From Nonomuraea rhodomycinica (GTDB taxonomy: Bacteria > Actinomycetota > Actinomycetes > Streptosporangiales > Streptosporangiaceae): a DNA stretch of 64,000 nucleotides. The stretch spans positions 62,001 to 126,000 of the forward strand of contig NZ_JABWGO010000010.1 in assembly GCF_013363995.1 (NCBI RefSeq), written 5' to 3'. The position numbers and the translations under genes are program-made. This document shows positions 8,316 to 15,852 of this stretch, in pieces. Position 1 is the first letter of the stretch; the number at the start of each line of letters is the position of its first letter. Under the pieces are notes generated by a model. It had not been told where the DNA came from. It made no database searches and saw only the letters and a list, made by a program, of their open reading frames with translations.

Positions 8316-9155
8316 TCAGCGGAAGTCGGCGGCGTGGTCCTCCGCCCACTGGCGGAACGTCAGCGCCGGTCGGCCCAGGAGCCGCTCCACTGTGTCGGTG
8401 ACCTTCTCCGGCGCGGCCACGAACGACTCCCAGCCGCGCAGCGCCGACTCCACGAAACCGGGGTCGCCCCACGCGCGGGTCAGCACCTCGCGGGCCTCCT
8501 CCGGCGGCATGTCCTCCCAGCGCACGTCGCGCCCGACCACCTCGCCGATGACGCGCACCTGCTCGGCCTGCGTCAGCCGCTCCGGCCCGGTGATCACGTA
8601 TGCCGCCCCGGCGTGGCCGCCGGAGGTGAGCACGTGCGTGGCGACGGCCGCGATGTCCTTCTCGTGGATGAGCGAGCGGGAGGCCGCCCCGTACGGCCAG
8701 CGCACCACGCCCTGCCGGATCTGGTCGGCCCAGCCCAGCGTGTTGACGGCGAAGCCGCCGGGGCGCAGGAAGGTCCAGGTCATGCCGGTGCGCCTGATCA
8801 GCCGTTCGATCCGCTGGTGGAAGATCGTCGGCTCGTCGTCGTCACCGGCGCCCGGCACGTCCGCCGACAGGTAGACGACGCGGCGGGCGTGCTTGGCGAC
8901 CGCCTCCACCACGGGCTCGGCCGTCTCGGCGGCGAACCCGGGCCAGACCAGGAAGACGGAGTCCACGTCGCGCAGCGCCGGCTCCAGCGTCTCCGGGGCG
9001 GTCAGGTCGCCAGCCACCACCTGGACGTTCTCGGGGAGCCTGGCCCGGGACGGGTCGCGCACCAGCGCGCGGACCGGGATCCCGGCCTGCGCGAGCTGGG
9101 AGACGACGTGTTTGCCGACGTTGCCGGTGGCGCCGGTCACGAGGATGTTGTTCAT
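8316..9155 (-). CDS. NmrA-like NAD(P)H-binding reductase
   Basis: This is a 279-residue atypical SDR of the NmrA/QorB type. It opens with a Rossmann motif (LVTGATGNVGKHV) and an NADP-preferring ALVRDPSRA segment. It has GDLTAPETLEPAL and a central strand with SADVPGAG instead of the classical YxxxK active site. Such proteins are NAD(P)H-dependent quinone reductases or redox-sensing regulators. The gene stands alone on the minus strand, and its promoter has a 19-bp spacer containing a perfect dyad, the architecture of MerR-family control. The -10 is 7 nt from the ATG, so the mRNA is probably leaderless. Confidence 0.85.
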   Translation of the reverse strand: MNNILVTGATGNVGKHVVSQLAQAGIPVRALVRDPSRARLPENVQVVAGDLTAPETLEPALRDVDSVFLVWPGFAAETAEPVVEAVAKHARRVVYLSADVPGAGDDDEPTIFHQRIERLIRRTGMTWTFLRPGGFAVNTLGWADQIRQGVVRWPYGAASRSLIHEKDIAAVATHVLTSGGHAGAAYVITGPERLTQAEQVRVIGEVVGRDVRWEDMPPEEAREVLTRAWGDPGFVESALRGWESFVAAPEKVTDTVERLLGRPALTFRQWAEDHAADFR

Positions 9156-9162
9156 GCCCGCA

Positions 9163-9193
9163 ACCGTAGAACCTCAAGCAAGGTTCAGATCAA
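9163..9193 (-). promoter_or_regulatory. MerR-type promoter with 19-bp spacer dyad
   Basis: On the minus strand a -35 TTGATC (9193-9188) and a -10 TACGGT (9168-9163) are separated by 19 bp instead of 17. The spacer is filled by the inverted repeat GAACCT-N6-AGGTTC (9186-9169). An over-long spacer with a centred dyad is the hallmark of promoters twisted open by MerR-family activators. The site serves the NmrA-like gene. No MerR gene lies next to it. Confidence 0.65.
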
Positions 9194-10096
9194 GCCCGGC
9201 CGTACCTGGATGATGCCGTCCTTGCGCACCCGCGCCTCGAACGCCGGAGCGGGGGCCGTCGCCGGGCCGTGCTTGACCGAGCCGTCCTCCAGCCGGAACG
9301 TGCTGCCGTGCCACGGGCAGACCACGCAGATCTCGCCGTTCTCCGAGACCAGCCGGCCCTGGTGGAGCGGGCCCGCCAGGTGAGGGCAGCGGTCGGCGAG
9401 CACGGTGACGGCCTCGCCCCGCCGCAGCACGAAGAGCTGGATGTAGCCCAGCCGACGGGCGACCGGCCGGCCGTCGGGCAGGTCGCTGAGCCGGCACAGG
9501 TCGTGCCAGCCGAGCGGCACCAGGTGGGCCACCTGCGGCGCGTGGTTGGCGCCGGCCGCCTGCCGGTAGGCCATGTGGCCGCCCAGGTAGGCGCCGAGGC
9601 TGCCCACGCCGAGCCCGGTCCAGGTGAGGACGCGCCCGACGCGTTCGCGGCCGGCCATGCGGGTCGCCAGGGACGCGGTGAACAGGCCCAGCGCCGTCAC
9701 GTTCGCCAGCATGTGGACGAATCCCACGCGCTGCTGCTCGCGGTGCAGCGAGGACCAGTCGGTCAGACCGGCGGCGGCCGTGGGAAGCGCGTTGCCGATG
9801 CCGACGGCGAGCAGCAGCCGGGCGGCCCGGCGGTCGATGGTCGTGAGGTCGAGTATGCCCGCCGAGGTCCAGCAGCCCAGGCTCACCATCGTCATCGGCG
9901 GGTGCAGGGGTTTGCCCAGGGGGACGCCGTGAAGGACGTCCCGCAACAGGCCGGGCCGGATCCGGTCGCGCACGGCCTTGGCCAGCCTCTGGATGGACCT
10001 GTCCATGGCCTTGGACTTCTCGAGCCGGTCGGCCAGGTCCAGCGGTCCCCCCAAAACGCGCATCTGCCTACGTCTCGGTCGTACTATCTCTTTCAC
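9185..10096 (-). CDS. DUF2231-like membrane protein with C-terminal Rieske [2Fe-2S] domain
   Basis: The 303-residue product begins with a cytosolic basic helix. A DUF2231-like membrane part (about 65-185) follows, with HPPMTMVSLGCWTSAGILDL, TAAAGLTDWSSL and a further helix pair. A Rieske domain (about 205-300) has CPH in DRCPHLAGPLHQG and CPWH in CVVCPWHGSTF, the four ligands of the cluster. It is probably a membrane-bound electron-transfer protein; the partner is unknown. The GTG at 10096 follows a GGGGA Shine-Dalgarno within the downstream end of the HD-gene spacer. The 3' end lies very near the MerR-type promoter of the next gene. Confidence 0.85.
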   Translation of the reverse strand: MKEIVRPRRRQMRVLGGPLDLADRLEKSKAMDRSIQRLAKAVRDRIRPGLLRDVLHGVPLGKPLHPPMTMVSLGCWTSAGILDLTTIDRRAARLLLAVGIGNALPTAAAGLTDWSSLHREQQRVGFVHMLANVTALGLFTASLATRMAGRERVGRVLTWTGLGVGSLGAYLGGHMAYRQAAGANHAPQVAHLVPLGWHDLCRLSDLPDGRPVARRLGYIQLFVLRRGEAVTVLADRCPHLAGPLHQGRLVSENGEICVVCPWHGSTFRLEDGSVKHGPATAPAPAFEARVRKDGIIQVRPGLI

Positions 10097-10126
10097 GACA
10101 AGTCCCCTACCCCAGGGGTGAGGGCA

Positions 10127-10738
10127 TCACTCGGACAGGTGACCTCTCGCGACGGACAGCTCGACCAGCTCCATGGCGTACGCGCCCAGCGACGGCGAGC
10201 CCTCCTCGATGAGCCGGACCTTCTCCTTGACCTGCGACGCCGTCACCCGGAACAGCGGCCACGTGCCGCCCTCGGTGTTGTGGTTGGCCAGGATCGGCGC
10301 GAAGCGGTCGAGCGCCTTGGCGAACCTCGCCTCGGGCGTCTCCCGCGCCTCGAACTCCTCCCACAGCGCCCGCATCGACGCCGCCTGGTCGGCCGGCAGC
10401 AGCGCGAAGATCCGCTCGGCGGCGGTCCGCTCGGCCTCGGCCTGCGCGGCCACCGCCACCGGGTCGTAGATGAACGTGTCGCCGGCGTCGATCTCCACGA
10501 GGTCGTGCACCAGGAGCATGGCGATCACCCGTTGGATGTCGGTGCCCGGTGGGGCGTGCTCGGCGAACACGAGGGCCAGCATGCCTACGTACCAGGAGTG
10601 CTCGGCGTCGTTCTCCCGCCGCGAGCCGTCCATCAGCAGGTTGCGGCGGATGACCCGCTTCAACTTGTCGATCTCGACGGCGAAGGCGATCTGGGCGGTC
10701 AGGCGGTCCTCTTCTGGTGCGATAGTCACGCGCGACAC
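10127..10738 (-). CDS. HD-domain phosphohydrolase (YfbR/HDDC2-like)
   Basis: The 203-residue protein has the metal-binding HD signature: H in DAEHSWYVG, the HD pair in LLVHDLVEIDAGD, and a later Asp in FAKALDRFAPI. This pattern fits 5'-deoxynucleotidase (YfbR/HDDC2) enzymes that remove phosphate from dNMPs. It starts one base after the molybdopterin oxidoreductase stop, so the two are one transcription unit with close translational coupling. Whether it works with that enzyme or only shares its promoter is unknown. Confidence 0.88.
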   Translation of the reverse strand: MSRVTIAPEEDRLTAQIAFAVEIDKLKRVIRRNLLMDGSRRENDAEHSWYVGMLALVFAEHAPPGTDIQRVIAMLLVHDLVEIDAGDTFIYDPVAVAAQAEAERTAAERIFALLPADQAASMRALWEEFEARETPEARFAKALDRFAPILANHNTEGGTWPLFRVTASQVKEKVRLIEEGSPSLGAYAMELVELSVARGHLSE

Positions 10739-10739
10739 C

Positions 10740-12926
10740 TTAATGTGCGGTGATCACCCCAGTTGGCAAAATGGTGACCGGCACCCCGTTGAACACGGCA
10801 TTTCCGGAAGGAAGATCGATCGCCGTTTCGTCCGTGAGGGCGTTCACGCTCACCCCGGCGTGCTCGGCGGCCACCGCCTGCGCGCTGCCCGCGTGTCCCC
10901 AGCCGTGGGGCAGCGAGACCACGCCCGGCATGATCGTGTCGGTCGGCTCCAGCGGCACCGTGAGCTCGCCCCGGGCCGAGCGCACCACGGCCGTGCCGTC
11001 CAGGCCGAGCCGGGACACGTCCACCGGGTTGATCTGCAGCGTGCAGGTGTTGCTCCCGCCCACCAGCGGCGCGACGTTGTGCATCCAGCTGTTGTTGGAG
11101 CGCAGGTGCCGGCGGCCGATCAGCACGATCTCCGGCGGCTCTTCCTCCAGCCGGCCGCGCAGCCGCTCGACGTCCTCCAGGAGCTGCGGCGGGGCCAGCT
11201 CCACCATGCCGGACGCGGTCCTGAGCACCTCGGGCAGGCGGGGCTCCAGCGGCCCGAGGTCCAGCCCGTGGGGGTGGTCGAGCAGCTTGCGCAGCGACAG
11301 GTCGCCCTTTCCGGCCCACACGCCGTACGGGCCGAGCCGCAGCATCAGGTCCAGCCGGCGCTCCGCGCCCGTCTCGCCGTCCAGCTCGGCCCGCAGCTCG
11401 GCCAGGTCGCGGCCCTCCACCCCGGACCCCGGCGTCTCCACCGCCCTGGCCAGCATCCCGCCGATGACGAACTCGTCCAGGTCGCCCTCCAGGCCCGAGG
11501 CGATCCCCGCGAGCCGCGACAGGATCAGCGCCTCCGACGGCCGGCCGTCCAGCGGCAGCGACGGCGGCGAGTACCGCGCGTAGTTGCGCACCGCCAGGCC
11601 GAGCAGCGCGAAGTCGTAGTGGCCCGACTGGAGCACGCGCGGCGGCGGCAGGATGACGTGCGCGTGCCGGGTGGTCTCGTTGAGGTACGGGTCGACGCTC
11701 ACCATGAAGTCGAGCCCGGCGAAGGCCGCGTCGAGCCGGTCGCCGTGGGGCGCCGACAGCACCGGGTTGCCGGCCACGGTCACCATCAGCCGGATCTGCC
11801 CCTCTCCCGGCGTCTCGATCTCGTCGGCGAGGGTGGCGACGGGCAGCTCGCCGTTCGCCTCGGGCAGGCCGCGGACGCGGCTGCGCCACCGCCCCACCGT
11901 GTACGGCCGGCGCCGCCCGGGTGACTCGGTGGCCGCCTTGGGGAACATGGCGCCGCCCGGCCGGTCGAGGTTGCCGGTCAGCACGTTGAGCACGTCCACC
12001 AGCCACTGGGCCAGCGTGCCGAACTCGGCCGTGCAGGTGCCGATCCGGGCGTACACCGCGGCGGTGGGCGCCGCGGCCAGCTCCCTGGCCAGCCGTACGA
12101 CGACGTCGGCCGGCACGCCCGTACGCCGGGCCACCGCCTCGGGCGGGAAGTGCTTGGCCGCCTCCCGCACCTCGTCCAGGCCGCCGACCGGCTGCGCGAC
12201 CCGGGTCAGGTCCTCGGCGAACAGCGTGTGGACCAGGCCGAACAGCAGATAGGCGTCGGTGCCGGGCCGGACGAACACGTGCTCGTCGGCCAGCGCGGCC
12301 GTACGCGTGCGGCGCGGATCGACCACGACGAGCCGGCCGCCCCGCGCGCGCAGCGCCTTCAGCCGCCCCGGGAAGTCGGGCGCGGTGCACAGCGAGCCGT
12401 TGGACTCCAGCGGGTTGGCGCCCAGCATGAGCAGGAAGTCGGTGCGGTCCAGGTCGGGCACGGGGATGGCCAGCGGGTGACCGAACATCAGGCCGCTGGC
12501 CACGTGCTTCGGCATCTGGTCGGCGGTGCTCGCCGTGAACACGTTGCGGGTGCCCAGGGCCTTGATGAGCGGACCGCCGTAGAGGGATCCGGCCATGCTG
12601 TGGACGCTCGGGTTGCCCAGGTAGATGCCGAGCGCCTGCCGGCCGTAGGTCTCGACGACCCGGTCGAGGTTGGCCTTGACCAGGTCGAACGCCTCGTCCC
12701 AGCCGGCCTCGCGCCACAGGTCGCCCTCGCGGATCAGCGGCCGGCGCAGCCGGTCGGGGTCCTCGTCCAGGCGGCCCAGGCTGGCGCCCTTGGGGCAGAT
12801 GAAGCCGCGGCTGAACGGGTCGTCCTGGTCGCCGCGGACACGGGTGACGTGCCCGCCCTCGTCCAGGGTCAACGTCAGGCCGCACACGGCCTCGCACAGG
12901 GGACAGGTCCGGTGGACGGTCGTCAT
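10740..12926 (-). CDS. Molybdopterin-dependent oxidoreductase with [4Fe-4S] cluster
   Basis: The 728-residue product is a DMSO-reductase-superfamily enzyme. The N-terminal Cys motif CPLCEAVCG with CPKG near 45 binds a [4Fe-4S] cluster. Molybdopterin domains follow (LMLGANPLESNG, VVVDPRRTRTAALAD, the VTVAGNPVLSAPHGDRLDAAF region). The C-terminal molydopterin-binding barrel includes LRSNNSWMHN and an LPHGWGH segment. There is no Tat signal, so it is cytosolic. The closest families are formate-dehydrogenase-like or BisC-like enzymes, but the substrate is not evident. An AGGAG precedes the ATG. No subunit or cofactor gene is adjacent; an HD phosphohydrolase follows one base later. Confidence 0.88.
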   Translation of the reverse strand: MTTVHRTCPLCEAVCGLTLTLDEGGHVTRVRGDQDDPFSRGFICPKGASLGRLDEDPDRLRRPLIREGDLWREAGWDEAFDLVKANLDRVVETYGRQALGIYLGNPSVHSMAGSLYGGPLIKALGTRNVFTASTADQMPKHVASGLMFGHPLAIPVPDLDRTDFLLMLGANPLESNGSLCTAPDFPGRLKALRARGGRLVVVDPRRTRTAALADEHVFVRPGTDAYLLFGLVHTLFAEDLTRVAQPVGGLDEVREAAKHFPPEAVARRTGVPADVVVRLARELAAAPTAAVYARIGTCTAEFGTLAQWLVDVLNVLTGNLDRPGGAMFPKAATESPGRRRPYTVGRWRSRVRGLPEANGELPVATLADEIETPGEGQIRLMVTVAGNPVLSAPHGDRLDAAFAGLDFMVSVDPYLNETTRHAHVILPPPRVLQSGHYDFALLGLAVRNYARYSPPSLPLDGRPSEALILSRLAGIASGLEGDLDEFVIGGMLARAVETPGSGVEGRDLAELRAELDGETGAERRLDLMLRLGPYGVWAGKGDLSLRKLLDHPHGLDLGPLEPRLPEVLRTASGMVELAPPQLLEDVERLRGRLEEEPPEIVLIGRRHLRSNNSWMHNVAPLVGGSNTCTLQINPVDVSRLGLDGTAVVRSARGELTVPLEPTDTIMPGVVSLPHGWGHAGSAQAVAAEHAGVSVNALTDETAIDLPSGNAVFNGVPVTILPTGVITAH

Positions 12927-12982
12927 CGCCGCTCCTGGGTTCGTGGACTGAACTCATCTTGGCTCGTACCGACCGGAGGGGG

Positions 12983-13048
12983 AAGCCCCGGAGCCCCCGC
13001 GATCTCCGGGGCTTCGGCCAGGGAACGCCCGGCGCGGTGGGCGCTCCC
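12983..13048 (-). terminator. Two stacked hairpins downstream of the island genes
   Basis: AAGCCCCGGAG (12983-12993) pairs perfectly with CTCCGGGGCTT (13004-13014). A second stem, GGGAACGCCC (13021-13030) with GGGCGCTCCC (13039-13048), follows. They sit between the end of the leftward 13.1-13.95 kb genes and the start of the oxidoreductase gene and would stop leftward read-through. Confidence 0.65.
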
Positions 13049-13085
13049 TGGGTTCATGGGACCCGCCGACTGGAGCGCCGCCGGG

Positions 13086-13739
13086 TCAGGCCGCCATCAG
13101 CGCCCGTTCGCGCGGGAGGAGATCAGGCGGCTCCTCGAGGTCGTGGCGGAGCGCGACCCAGGCCCGCCTGCCGTACAGGCGCTCAAGGCCGGGCGGCAGC
13201 GCGCCCGGCAGCTCCTCGCGCCGGACCACCTCGACCACCACGAGCTGGGCCCACCGGCGGTGCCGGTAGACGTTCGCGCTCCGCGCCCAGCACGCCGCGG
13301 CGATCTCCTCCGCGTACGCCTCGAACTCCGCGCCGCTGATGCCGGCCCTCGTGAGGATCAGCGCCTTCTCGCCGGTGCGCGTCGGCGTGATCCACAGCAC
13401 CAGCGGAATCCGGCCGGAGCGGGTGTGCATGGTCGTCTCCAGGCAGGTCCGCTGGAGGCGGTGGCGGGAGACCACGCACCAGAAGTGCGCCACCGCCCAG
13501 TTGCGGCCCGTCCGGGTGACGGCCGGCGCGGAGACCGCCCCGGCCAGCACGGCGAACGGGGTCCAGTGGCCGCCCCGCACCGCGGCCGTCAGGATGAGCG
13601 CGACCAGGCCGAGCAGCGCGAGCAGCAGCAGCTCGGTGCGCCAGCGCCAGAGCCGGGCCAGGAGCCCGCCGCGGCCCGCGGCAGGCAGATCCTGGTTGGC
13701 GGGGTAGATCTGGTTGCGGGGGTTGCGCGGCATGCTCAC
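13086..13739 (-). CDS. Two-helix membrane protein resembling FtsK-adjacent proteins of actinomycete ICEs
   Basis: The 217-residue protein has two transmembrane helices near the N-terminus (about 36-54 and 59-76). A cytosolic part follows with FWCVVSRHRLQRTCLETTMHTRSGRIPL, WITPTRTGEKA and the RWAQLVVVEVVRR segment. I recall this arrangement from small proteins encoded beside FtsK/Tra translocases of actinomycete integrative conjugative elements, but cannot confirm it by search. No translocase is present here, so this looks like a remnant. The GTG at 13739 overlaps the stop of the upstream 71-residue gene; an ATG lies two codons later. Two hairpins follow it. Confidence 0.7.
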   Translation of the reverse strand: MSMPRNPRNQIYPANQDLPAAGRGGLLARLWRWRTELLLLALLGLVALILTAAVRGGHWTPFAVLAGAVSAPAVTRTGRNWAVAHFWCVVSRHRLQRTCLETTMHTRSGRIPLVLWITPTRTGEKALILTRAGISGAEFEAYAEEIAAACWARSANVYRHRRWAQLVVVEVVRREELPGALPPGLERLYGRRAWVALRHDLEEPPDLLPRERALMAA

Positions 13740-13951
13740 GACACCTCCTCGGCCACCTTGGCGGGAAGCGTGAGCTGGTCGAACCGCGGGTCACGGTAGA
13801 CGCGGCAGCCGAACCCGGCACGGTTCACGGTCCAGCCCCGCCGGTAGGCGAACTCGTCCGGCTCCATGCAGATCTCGCGGTCGGCCCAGGCGATGAGTTC
13901 CCGGATCCGGGACTTGATTCGGCTGAGTCCCTTGGTACCTTGTGGGTACAT
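13736..13951 (-). CDS. Small hypothetical protein coupled to the ICE-like membrane gene
   Basis: The 71-residue product starts MYPQGTKGLSR and has an amphipathic helix (IKSRIRELIAWADREI), then a compact aromatic segment ending in VYRDPRFDQL. No domain is recognised. It has a good AAAGGGGG ribosome-binding site and overlaps the following gene by a GTGA-type junction, so both are expressed together. Its position fits a small accessory gene of the same element remnant. Confidence 0.65.
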   Translation of the reverse strand: MYPQGTKGLSRIKSRIRELIAWADREICMEPDEFAYRRGWTVNRAGFGCRVYRDPRFDQLTLPAKVAEEVS

Positions 13952-14154
13952 AGAAGACCCCCTTTCGCGGCATTACTCGAGGTGGCTTCTCAAGCCGGAC
14001 TGCAGGCTGGTGACCGCGTCGTCGCAGGGTGGCAGCCCATATGCGGCGATCGGTGCCCGGCCTGGGTCCGGCTCTTCGGTGCTCCCCTGACCTGTGCTCT
14101 GTCGAGCGGCGCTCGTGGCGGACGGCCGGGCGGAGCTGTGTGCGCGGCGTTGTC
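13952..14154. other. Intergenic stretch without a convincing gene
   Basis: Between the 71-residue gene and the 48-residue gene no frame has both a usable ribosome-binding site and convincing codon bias. The sequence immediately upstream of the 71-residue gene has a GGGGG ribosome-binding site. Nothing else is recognised. Confidence 0.5.
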
Positions 14155-14301
14155 TCAGACGGTTGCGGAACCCCTCCGGCAAGCGGCCTCCCTGGCGTAG
14201 ATCTGCGGATCCGGGACGGCGCCGTTGCCGGTGGTGCGGCCCGCGTGGCCGCACGTGATCGGGTGGGAGGAGCCCTCGGCGCCGGGCCGTGTCGTGGTCA
14301 T
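14155..14301 (-). CDS. Small 48-residue hypothetical protein in the island
   Basis: This short reading frame begins with ATG 14301 and is preceded by GAGGAGG 5 nt upstream, one of the best Shine-Dalgarno matches in the window. It encodes a 48-residue Gly/Thr-rich peptide (MTTTRPGAEG...) containing two Cys residues and a C-x2-H (CGHA). Codon third positions are G/C-rich. No homolog is recognised. It is the first leftward gene downstream of the TTGCAA operator cluster, and about 200 bp without an obvious gene separate it from the next leftward gene. Confidence 0.5.
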   Translation of the reverse strand: MTTTRPGAEGSSHPITCGHAGRTTGNGAVPDPQIYAREAACRRGSATV

Positions 14302-14357
14302 CCCGGCCTCCTCGTGCGCTCGATCTCCCTCCTGGCCTTGATGGTCCTCCCGGCATT

Positions 14358-14520
14358 CCTTGCTTGCAAGAGCTTGCGCAAGAGAAGATTTAGATTTCTT
14401 CGCACCTTGCCGGGTCAATTGCGATGCAAATTGCATGACAACGCGCTGTACTGCGGCTGTCACGCAGAGGCCGACGAATGTTGTGCGGTGACGGATGCAA
14501 CTTGCAAGGTAAGATTGGGC
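14358..14520. promoter_or_regulatory. Low-GC divergent control region with four TTGCAA-type palindromes
   Basis: The segment is conspicuously AT-richer than its surroundings. It contains CTTGCAAG (14363-14370), CTTGCGCAAG (14373-14382), ATGCAAATTGCAT (14424-14436) and a second CTTGCAAG (14501-14508), all perfect palindromes with related half-sites. A rightward promoter can be read as GTGACG (14488-14493), 16-bp spacer, TAAGAT (14510-14515), so the last palindrome sits inside it. A leftward TTGACC lies near 14415. It probably binds the adjacent XRE regulator or another dimeric repressor. Confidence 0.6.
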
Positions 14521-14595
14521 GAACGGTCCACCCATCTCCGGTTTCGAAACGACACATCCGGTTACACCTTCCTTCCCGAACGAGGAGAGTGGACG

Positions 14596-15459
14596 GTGCC
14601 ATCGCAACAGGGCAGCCCGACTGTCCGCAGGCTCCGGCTCGGCCAGGAGCTCCGCCTCCTTCGCGAGCGCCAGAAGCTCACCGGGTCCGCGGTGGCCGCG
14701 GAGCTCGGCTGGTCGCCCAGCAAGGTGAGCCGCATCGAGGCGTCCAAGACCATGCCCAGCGCCGAGGACGTCGAGTCCATGGCCAAGCTCTACCGCGCGG
14801 GCGAGGCGAAGCTTGACGAACTGTTCGGCCTGTTGCGAGACGCCGACCGCCAGGGGTGGTGGGAGGATTACCAAGACGCTCTGCCTGAGGAGTACACAAG
14901 ATTCCTCGGGTTGGAGGCGGAGGCCGAACGCGAGCTCAACTGGGAACCCCAGCTGGTGCCGGGCCTCCTTCAGACCGAGGACTACGCCCGGGAGGTCATC
15001 CAGGCGGCTCGTGGCATCATCCGCTTCACGCACGGTGGTGTCCGCAGCCGGGTCGAGGCGCGTGTGGAACGGCAGCGGGCCGTGCTGCACCGGCCGGATC
15101 CGCCCATGGTGAGCTTCATCGTGGACGAGTCCGCCCTGATGCGCAGGTTCGGCGAGCCCTCGGTGATGCGGGCTCAGATGGAGCATCTCCTGGAGATCTC
15201 CATGCTCCCGCAGGTCAGCGTCCGCGTGCTCGCTCTGGAGGGTTTCCACCCGATCGGCACGGGGGCGTTCATCCATCTCCGCCCGGTGGGGCTCGACGAC
15301 GTCGTGTACCTGGAACACCTGTACACGGCGCAGTTCGTCGAGGACCGCGGGCGGGTGGCCGGATACGAGACGGCGTTCGACGACATCGCCTCACATGCCT
15401 TGGACGAGGACGAATCACGTGTGCTCATCCAGCGCAGGGCGATGCACTGGCGCCGTTGA
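14596..15459 (+). CDS. XRE-family regulator with DUF5753 domain
   Basis: The 287-residue protein has an N-terminal helix-turn-helix (about 15-70; LTGSAVAAELGWSPSKVSRIEASKT) and a C-terminal DUF5753 domain (about 105-280; LVPGLLQTEDYAR, then VSFIVDESALMRRFG). This architecture is typical of the large XRE/DUF397 gene family of filamentous actinomycetes, implicated in development and antibiotic control. The GTG start has GAGGAG upstream. It is followed 53 bp later by its usual DUF397 partner gene. The low-GC palindromic region upstream suggests autoregulation. Confidence 0.9.
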   Translation: MPSQQGSPTVRRLRLGQELRLLRERQKLTGSAVAAELGWSPSKVSRIEASKTMPSAEDVESMAKLYRAGEAKLDELFGLLRDADRQGWWEDYQDALPEEYTRFLGLEAEAERELNWEPQLVPGLLQTEDYAREVIQAARGIIRFTHGGVRSRVEARVERQRAVLHRPDPPMVSFIVDESALMRRFGEPSVMRAQMEHLLEISMLPQVSVRVLALEGFHPIGTGAFIHLRPVGLDDVVYLEHLYTAQFVEDRGRVAGYETAFDDIASHALDEDESRVLIQRRAMHWRR

Positions 15460-15512
15460 CACAACGATCTAAGAGGGGGCAAAGGCGCCCTCTCCGCCCA
15501 TCTGGGGAGAAG

Positions 15513-15737
15513 ATGTTCATCGACACCACCACAATGCCCTGGCGCAAGAGCCGCTACTGCCAGGGCTCCTCGGGCTGCGTCGAGGTCGCGCCGCTGGCCG
15601 ACGGCAACGTCGCGCTGCGGGACAGCAAGACCGAGGACGGTCCGGTGCTGGTCTTCACGCCGCAGGAGTGGGACGCCTTCACCGCGGGCGTCCGCGACGG
15701 CGAGTTCGACCTGACGGCGCTCGGCGCCGGCAGGTGA
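15513..15737 (+). CDS. DUF397 small protein, partner of the XRE regulator
   Basis: The 74-residue product matches the DUF397 pattern: W-R-K-S-xYC near the N-terminus (MPWRKSRYCQGSSGCVEVA), LRDSK, and FTPQEWDAFTAGVRDGEFD. DUF397 proteins are usually encoded beside XRE/DUF5753 regulators and are thought to act as a regulatory or toxin/antitoxin-like pair. ATG 15513 is preceded by GGGGAGA at ideal spacing; an upstream in-frame TTG at 15456 would add a non-conserved N-terminus. A strong bidirectional hairpin follows. Confidence 0.88.
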   Translation: MFIDTTTMPWRKSRYCQGSSGCVEVAPLADGNVALRDSKTEDGPVLVFTPQEWDAFTAGVRDGEFDLTALGAGR

Positions 15738-15790
15738 ACGACGGCTTCGGCGAGTAGGTCCGGGGCCTCCCGCCGCTGAGGTCCCCGGAC

Positions 15791-15837
15791 ACGCGAACGG
15801 CCCGTGCCCCGTCGAGCGGGGCATGGGCCGTTTCGCG
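15791..15837. terminator. Long bidirectional hairpin between DUF397 and MFS genes
   Basis: About 20 bp on each side pair around the loop TCGAG, with one G-T wobble and one bulge (ACGCGAACGGCCCGTGCCCCG against CGGGGCATGGGCCGTTTCGCGT). The right arm ends in GTTTCG. It lies between convergent genes and should end transcription from both. Confidence 0.85.
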
Positions 15838-15852
15838 TACGAGCGTGGGGGC

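Noticed and set aside
15456..15512. Upstream TTG start for the DUF397 gene
   Set aside because: No ribosome-binding site is present and the added residues are not DUF397-like; ATG 15513 has GGGGAGA.
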